From positions 144,386 through 208,385 of the forward strand of contig JACJZT010000007.1 in assembly GCA_020635455.1 (NCBI GenBank): a stretch of DNA of 64,000 nt, in the 5' to 3' direction. The notes under the pieces were generated by a model that saw only the letters and a list, made by a program, of their open reading frames with translations, did not search any database and was not told the DNA's origin. The stretch is from Flavobacteriales bacterium (lineage in GTDB: Bacteria; Bacteroidota; Bacteroidia; NS11-12g; UBA9320). The position numbers were made by a program, and so were the translations under genes. This document shows, one piece after another, positions 59,356 through 64,000 of the stretch. How positions within the stretch are numbered: position 1 is the first letter of the stretch; each line of letters opens with the position of its first letter.

Positions 59356-60813
59356 ATGTCACCAACAAAAAAGAAGAAAGCAACCAATTATCCTGCTTAC
59401 AACAAAACAAAAATTATTGCAACCATAGGTCCGGCCTCGTCAGATTATTCCATGCTTAAAAAACTAATTGAAGCCGGTGTGGATGTTTGCAGAATAAATT
59501 TTTCACACGGGGAACTTCACGAGCATCTCAAGGTTATAGAAAATATAAGAAAGATCAATGAAGAAATGGGTCTGAACATTTGTATTTTAGGTGACCTGCA
59601 AGGGCCTAAATTAAGAATCGGAGAGATAGAAGGTGGATTCATTCAATTAAAAAGAGGTGAAAAAATAATCCTGACAAGTGAAAAAAAGATCGGTAACAAG
59701 GAAGGACTCTATATAAGTTACAAGCACCTTATCAAAGACGTTAAACCCGGTGAGAAAATTTTACTTGACGATGGTAAGATCGAATTAAAATTTCTTGAAA
59801 AACTTAATGAGAAAGAAATACTCGCACAGGTACTTTACGGTGGATTGTTAAAATCGCGAAAAGGGTTTAACCTTCCCAATTCCACGCTTAGCATCCCCAG
59901 TCTTACGGAAAAAGACAAACAGGACCTTACGTTTGCTCTTGAGAATGACATTGACTGGATCGGTTTATCTTTTGTAAGAGAAGCTAAGGACATTGAAGAA
60001 CTCCGAACTTTAATTGACAAAAGCAATCCCAGAACAAGGATCATAGCTAAGATAGAGAAACCTCAGGCAGTAAGTAACTTTAAGGCCATTCTGAAACAGG
60101 CAGATGGTATCATGGTCGCCAGAGGTGATCTGGGGGTTGAAATGCCTATGCAAAAGGTACCGGTAATTCAGAAAAAAATTGTTCAAAAATGCATAGAAGC
60201 TGCAAAGCCGGTAATCATCGCGACGCAAATGATGGAAAGCATGATAGAAAGTTCCACACCAACCAGAGCAGAGGTAAACGATGTAGCCAATGCGGTTTTG
60301 GATGGAGCAGATGCCGTTATGTTAAGTGCCGAAACCTCCATTGGAAAATATCCTCTTAAAACCATTCAGGTGGTAGAAAAGATACTTGGTGAAGTTGAAA
60401 TAAATGCAAATCCCTATTATAAAGGTGTTAAACCTCGAAAAGATAGTCATACCTTTATTTCAGATGAAGTTTGTTTTACCGCCGTAAGAATGAGTGAACA
60501 CCTTAAGGCTAAAACCATCGTAGGAATGACTCATTCAGGTTATACGGGACATAAGGTTAGCTCTTATCGCCCGAATTGTGATATCTTTATTTTTACCCAT
60601 AACCGGCCGGTTTTGAGAACCCTTAACCTGGTTTGGGGTATCCGTGGTTATTATTATGATGAAGAAATAAGTACAGACCGAACCATTCAGGATGCAATTA
60701 AATTTCTGGCTGAAAAGGGTTTCGTTAAAAAGGGAGATATCGTTATAAATTGTGCAAGTATGCCCCTTCATGCAAAACAGAGAACAAACACTCTTAAGGT
60801 AAGTGTTGTTTAA
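59356..60813 (+). CDS. pyk: Pyruvate kinase
   Basis: Pyruvate kinase makes ATP and pyruvate from phosphoenolpyruvate and ADP in glycolysis. The 485-residue protein has TKIIATIGPAS, the phosphate-binding Arg46 in RINFSHG, the DGKIEL loop, MVARGDLGVE (253-262) with the metal-binding acidic residues, and ATQMMESM followed by PTRAEVNDVANAVLDG. The C-terminal regulatory domain is present. The Lys-rich start (PTKKKKATNYPAYNKTK) is a short extension before the barrel. DUF2480 lies 21 bases downstream. Confidence 0.97.
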   Translation: MSPTKKKKATNYPAYNKTKIIATIGPASSDYSMLKKLIEAGVDVCRINFSHGELHEHLKVIENIRKINEEMGLNICILGDLQGPKLRIGEIEGGFIQLKRGEKIILTSEKKIGNKEGLYISYKHLIKDVKPGEKILLDDGKIELKFLEKLNEKEILAQVLYGGLLKSRKGFNLPNSTLSIPSLTEKDKQDLTFALENDIDWIGLSFVREAKDIEELRTLIDKSNPRTRIIAKIEKPQAVSNFKAILKQADGIMVARGDLGVEMPMQKVPVIQKKIVQKCIEAAKPVIIATQMMESMIESSTPTRAEVNDVANAVLDGADAVMLSAETSIGKYPLKTIQVVEKILGEVEINANPYYKGVKPRKDSHTFISDEVCFTAVRMSEHLKAKTIVGMTHSGYTGHKVSSYRPNCDIFIFTHNRPVLRTLNLVWGIRGYYYDEEISTDRTIQDAIKFLAEKGFVKKGDIVINCASMPLHAKQRTNTLKVSVV

Positions 60814-60834
60814 TTAAACGGAGCGCATAACAAA

Positions 60835-61347
60835 ATGGAACCTATCGTAAATAAGGTAGCACAAAGCGGATTGATTACTTTCAATCTGGAAAACTATTTT
60901 GATCCTGCAAAAACTGCAGTTTTCGATCTTAAAGATTGTCTTTTCATGGGATTGATACTCAGGGAAAAGGATTTCAGGGAGTTTATTAAATCGCATGACT
61001 GGTCGCAATATCAGGGAATGAATGTTGCCATTACATGTTCTGCTGATGCCATTATCCCCACCTGGGCATATATGCTGGTCGCTTCAAAACTAGAAGGTAT
61101 TGCCGGTTTTTTTCTTTTCGGTAACGAAGAAAACCTTCAGCAGGCACTTTATCAAAATGCCCTGTCCACAATCAACATCGAAGACTACCGAGATAAAAAA
61201 GTAATTATCAAAGGCTGCAGTAACAAACCGGTACCAACCTATGCATACATTGAGATCAGTCGCTTATTGCTGCCTGTTGTAAGTAGTTTAATGTATGGTG
61301 AACCCTGTAGTACTGTGCCTGTGTACAAAAAGAAATCGCTTAAGTAG
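60835..61347 (+). CDS. DUF2480 family protein
   Basis: A 170-residue cytosolic protein of a Bacteroidota family. The start MEPIVNKVAQSGLITFNLE and the central DLKDCLFMGLILREKDFREF, then VAITCSADAIIPTWAYML, are diagnostic. The Cys-rich pattern (DCLF, TCSAD, KGCSNK, EPCS) with four conserved Cys suggests a metal or redox site, but this is inference; no function is established. It follows pyk by 21 bases and may be cotranscribed. Confidence 0.88.
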   Translation: MEPIVNKVAQSGLITFNLENYFDPAKTAVFDLKDCLFMGLILREKDFREFIKSHDWSQYQGMNVAITCSADAIIPTWAYMLVASKLEGIAGFFLFGNEENLQQALYQNALSTINIEDYRDKKVIIKGCSNKPVPTYAYIEISRLLLPVVSSLMYGEPCSTVPVYKKKSLK

Positions 61348-61385
61348 TTTTTATCCTGTCTGGTCAATATTAGAAAGTACTCAGC

Positions 61386-61775
61386 ATGCTAAAAAAATAT
61401 TCTTTTCTGCTCCTTAAATTAATAACCGCACTCATCCTTTTGCAAACTCTGTATTTCAAATTCTCAAGTGCAGAAGAATCCGTTTATATTTTTTCCAGGG
61501 TGGGCATGGAACCCTGGGGAAGGATCGCATCAGGAGTTGCTGAATTACTTGCAGGAATTCTTCTTCTTACGCGAACAAAGGATTGGCTTGGAGCCTTAAT
61601 TTCATTAGTGGTGATCTCGGGAGCAATTTTTTTCCATCTAACCAGTCTCGGAATCGAAATCATGAATGATGGCGGGCAGCTTTTTGGTTTGGCGCTGATC
61701 GTTTTTGTGTTTAGTTTGATCATACTTATCATTCGACACAAATCCATACCAATCATAAACCGATTCTTGAAATAA
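61386..61775 (+). CDS. DoxX-like membrane protein
   Basis: A 129-residue protein of four hydrophobic helices: SFLLLKLITALILLQTLYFK, GRIASGVAELLAGILLL, WLGALISLVVISGAIFFHL and LFGLALIVFVFSLIILII. This matches small DoxX-family proteins, with the FKF start of the first loop and the Glu in GVAELLAG. DoxX members are quinone-linked or oxidoreductase subunits, but most are uncharacterised. It follows the DUF2480 gene by 38 bases and is ended by a bidirectional terminator. Confidence 0.82.
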   Translation: MLKKYSFLLLKLITALILLQTLYFKFSSAEESVYIFSRVGMEPWGRIASGVAELLAGILLLTRTKDWLGALISLVVISGAIFFHLTSLGIEIMNDGGQLFGLALIVFVFSLIILIIRHKSIPIINRFLK

Positions 61776-61785
61776 AAAGATATCC

Positions 61786-61820
61786 AAAAAAAAGCCGCAG
61801 GTTTTACTACGGCTTTTTTT
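61786..61820. terminator. Bidirectional terminator between DoxX and the SprB-repeat gene
   Basis: The arms AAGCCG (61792-61797) and CGGCTT (61810-61815) pair, with AG/CT continuing inside past one C-A mismatch. A8 on the left (61786-61793) and T7 on the right (61814-61820) give U tracts in both directions. It serves the two convergent genes. Confidence 0.88.
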
Positions 61821-61836
61821 ATGGAAGTTAAATGAA

Positions 61837-64000
61837 CTAACGGACGAGGAAAACCTTGCGTATTTCATCAAATCGCTCGTTGCGCATTCGCAAAATGTAA
61901 GCATTGTTATACAAACCGTCGCTCAATTCAAATGTATGAACATCTTTACCAATAATTTCAAAGGACATTTGTCGCTTACCTACCAAATCGTACAGTTCGA
62001 AATAGATCGGCAAATCAAGTCCAAAACTCTCAAGATTGGTAACGGTTAAAGAACCATGGCTTGGATTTGGGAACACTTTTATTTCTCCTGTTAAAGGAGC
62101 TTCAGGTACATTAATGCTTGCCGATTTCACACAACCATTCGAATCGGTAACGGATACAAAATAGTCTCCTACTCCGACGGTATGAACAGTGTCTGTTTCA
62201 GGGGTAAGTCCTGTCCACTTGAAGCTATATGGAGGAGTTCCCCCAGTCGCTGAGGCCTTTACAATTCCATTTATAACATTAGGGTTAGCAGAGGTACCGC
62301 TTACGGACAGGATCAATTCGGTTGGTTCCTGAACGGTTCCGGTATCTTTGTGAATGCATGTGTTTTGATCGGTGATGGTTACGATATATTGTCCGGCAGC
62401 CAGGTTGCTTACATCTTCCGTGGTTTGCGCATTGCTCCATGAAAAACTATAAGGTGTTGTTCCACCACTGACGCTTAGATCTATAGAGCCATCTGCAGAT
62501 GCGAAACAAAGTGCATCAAAAATGTTCATCGATGAAGAAAGTGGAGCACCTGGTTGATTAACCTGTACAGAGTCTGTTAACAAACAATTGTTTGAATCAG
62601 TTACTACCACAATATATTTTCCCAGTATCAGAGCACTTATGTCTTTAGATGTTGCACCATTAGACCATGAATACGAATAAGGAACCGTTCCCCCGGTAAT
62701 AGTTAGGGAGACAGAACCATCATTGCCACCGAAGCAATTTACATCCGTTCCTGAAATGGTACTTGCAAGTGGGGCCACAGGCTGGCCAATGAACACCGAA
62801 TCTTTAATAATACACAGATTACTGTCGGTAATGGTTACCAGGTATTTACCGGTTATCTGATTGCTTATATCCTGCGTCTTATCACCATTCGACCAATTGT
62901 AAACGTATGGAGTCGTTCCTCCGGTTACGGTAAGATCAGCTGAACCATCCTGACCTCCGTAGCATTTTACATCAAAAGCATTCAGGGTAGTGGCAAGCGG
63001 AGCAAAGGGCTGATCAACCAAAACACTGTCTGTTAGAGTACATAAATTGCCGTCGGTAATGATAACTATGTATTTACCTGTTGAAAGGTCCTGAAGGTCT
63101 TGGGTAGTTTTACCATTATTCCATAAATATGTGTAAGGAGTTGTTCCCCCGTTCACACTAAGGTCCGCCGTTCCGTCATTTCCTCCGAAACAGTTTACAG
63201 ACACCGTTGAAATCGTTGAACTTAATGGTGCTGCAGGTTCGGATATAAATACAGAGTCTTTTAAAACACAAAGATGAGCATCCGTAATGGTAAGGTAGTA
63301 CCATCCCATTTGCTTGCCGGAAATTGAAGCGGTTACATCACCACTGCTCCATAAATAATCGTAAGGGGCGGTTCCGCCATTTACTGTGACGTCTGCAGAA
63401 CCATCCATTCCTCCATGACAGAGAACATCCTTATGAGTTACATTACTTGATAAGGGCGCAGCAGGTTGAGCGATCAAAGAACTGTCCTTAACGATACAGC
63501 CGTTGTCATCGGTCACCGTAACATAATATTTTCCGGATAGGATATTGCTTAGATCCTGCAATCCATTTTGTCCGACTGGTACCTGTCCTCCTGCTCCGGA
63601 AGTCCATGAATAAAAATAAGGCACTGTACCACCCGAAACAGTAAGATCTACAGATCCGGTATTATCTCCGTAACAAAGCACATCCACAATTGTGTTAGTT
63701 GTTGACAAAGGTGCGGCCGGTTGTAAAAGCGTTGCAGAATTCGTTTGAGTACAACCATTATTGTCAGTAATAAGTACATTATACGTTCCGGAAACCAATC
63801 CTGTTAAATCTTCATTTGCTGATTGCCCTCCTGGAACAGACCCTCCTCCGGAGGCAGTCCATGAGAACAGATATGGACTGGTTCCGCCTCCCACAGTCAG
63901 ATCGATGGATCCAGTAGCATCACCGTAACACAAAATATCAACTTGTGTCTTTGTGCTCGCTAAGGCAGCCGATGGTTGGGTGATGGTAATGTTTCGGGTG
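61837..64000 (-). CDS. T9SS type A client with SprB repeats (5' partial)
   Basis: The frame stays open to the window edge, so the start and more repeats lie beyond 64000. About 721 residues are visible. They consist of tandem units of about 78-85 residues with a Cys-containing start (VDVLCYGDNTGS, KDVLCHGGMDGS, TDVNCFGGNDGS) and a TGGTTPYxYxWSNG core, the SprB repeat pattern of gliding adhesins. Seven units carry the Cys motif; the eighth, nearest the C-terminus, is degenerate (TSANPNVINGIV). The final about 75 residues are a type A sorting domain (IKVFPNPSHGSLTV, YDLVGKRQMSF, YILRM). It is a predicted surface adhesin. It converges on the DoxX gene. Confidence 0.93.
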   Translation of the reverse strand, partial: TRNITITQPSAALASTKTQVDILCYGDATGSIDLTVGGGTSPYLFSWTASGGGSVPGGQSANEDLTGLVSGTYNVLITDNNGCTQTNSATLLQPAAPLSTTNTIVDVLCYGDNTGSVDLTVSGGTVPYFYSWTSGAGGQVPVGQNGLQDLSNILSGKYYVTVTDDNGCIVKDSSLIAQPAAPLSSNVTHKDVLCHGGMDGSADVTVNGGTAPYDYLWSSGDVTASISGKQMGWYYLTITDAHLCVLKDSVFISEPAAPLSSTISTVSVNCFGGNDGTADLSVNGGTTPYTYLWNNGKTTQDLQDLSTGKYIVIITDGNLCTLTDSVLVDQPFAPLATTLNAFDVKCYGGQDGSADLTVTGGTTPYVYNWSNGDKTQDISNQITGKYLVTITDSNLCIIKDSVFIGQPVAPLASTISGTDVNCFGGNDGSVSLTITGGTVPYSYSWSNGATSKDISALILGKYIVVVTDSNNCLLTDSVQVNQPGAPLSSSMNIFDALCFASADGSIDLSVSGGTTPYSFSWSNAQTTEDVSNLAAGQYIVTITDQNTCIHKDTGTVQEPTELILSVSGTSANPNVINGIVKASATGGTPPYSFKWTGLTPETDTVHTVGVGDYFVSVTDSNGCVKSASINVPEAPLTGEIKVFPNPSHGSLTVTNLESFGLDLPIYFELYDLVGKRQMSFEIIGKDVHTFELSDGLYNNAYILRMRNERFDEIRKVFLVR

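Overview
The window is a low-GC, gene-dense chromosomal segment from a member of the phylum Bacteroidota; the order cannot be fixed from the sequence alone. The evidence is the set of type IX secretion (T9SS) client proteins with A- or B-type C-terminal sorting domains, the recurrent promoter box TAnnTTTG, the near absence of Shine-Dalgarno motifs, type B ribosomal protein L31, and Bacteroidota-typical small families (BT_3928-like, IPExxxVDY, DUF2480).

Layout. 1-10.6 kb (+): the end of an outer-membrane beta-barrel protein, a MauE/DoxX-thioredoxin protein, tpiA, prmA overlapping a giant secreted protein, purB and a CoA-binding protein. 10.6-18.8 kb (-): glycosyltransferase, miaA with an acidic pRiA4b-family partner, a membrane pyrophosphatase with an unusual cysteine-rich tail, and a double-AAA (CbxX/CfqX) ATPase with a duplicated N-terminal domain. 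18.8-20.5 kb: tRNA-Ser, a roughly 1-kb tandem array of about 107-bp units, tRNA-Pro and tRNA-Arg. The array unit includes the tRNA-Pro upstream flank and its first 10 bases. 20.7-29 kb: small outer-membrane protein, a 1372-residue PKD-type T9SS client, a GlmU-like protein, rpmE2, yraN and an M20 hydrolase. 29-36.6 kb (+): dnaG, serine hydrolase, acyltransferase, methyltransferase, and a LytS/LytTR two-component system led by a small membrane protein. 36.6-37.0 kb: a terminator and a strikingly C-rich (minus-strand G-rich) intergenic element. 37-41 kb (-): an ABC ATPase, membrane protein, T9SS client and DinB-family operon. 41.2-47.7 kb: phbB-like reductase, SUMF1-domain protein, fumC, and a DUF1800/DUF1501 pair. 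47.8-51.1 kb (+): rplM-rpsI-rpsB-tsf and pyrH. 51.1-56.4 kb (-): LysE-type transporter and a 1561-residue T9SS client. 56.6-61.8 kb (+): rbfA, FtsX-like permease, pth, IPExxxVDY protein, pyk, DUF2480 protein and a DoxX protein. The window ends inside a SprB-repeat T9SS client on the minus strand.

Most genes are housekeeping (translation, glycolysis/TCA, purine synthesis, replication priming, tRNA maturation). They are interspersed with five secreted T9SS clients, but no T9SS core machinery is present. The least explained structures are the tRNA-Pro-linked repeat array with compensating hairpin changes, the pyrophosphatase tail, the duplicated GWG domain of the AAA protein, and the G-rich element at 36.8 kb. 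No CRISPR array, insertion sequence, prophage or rRNA operon was seen.
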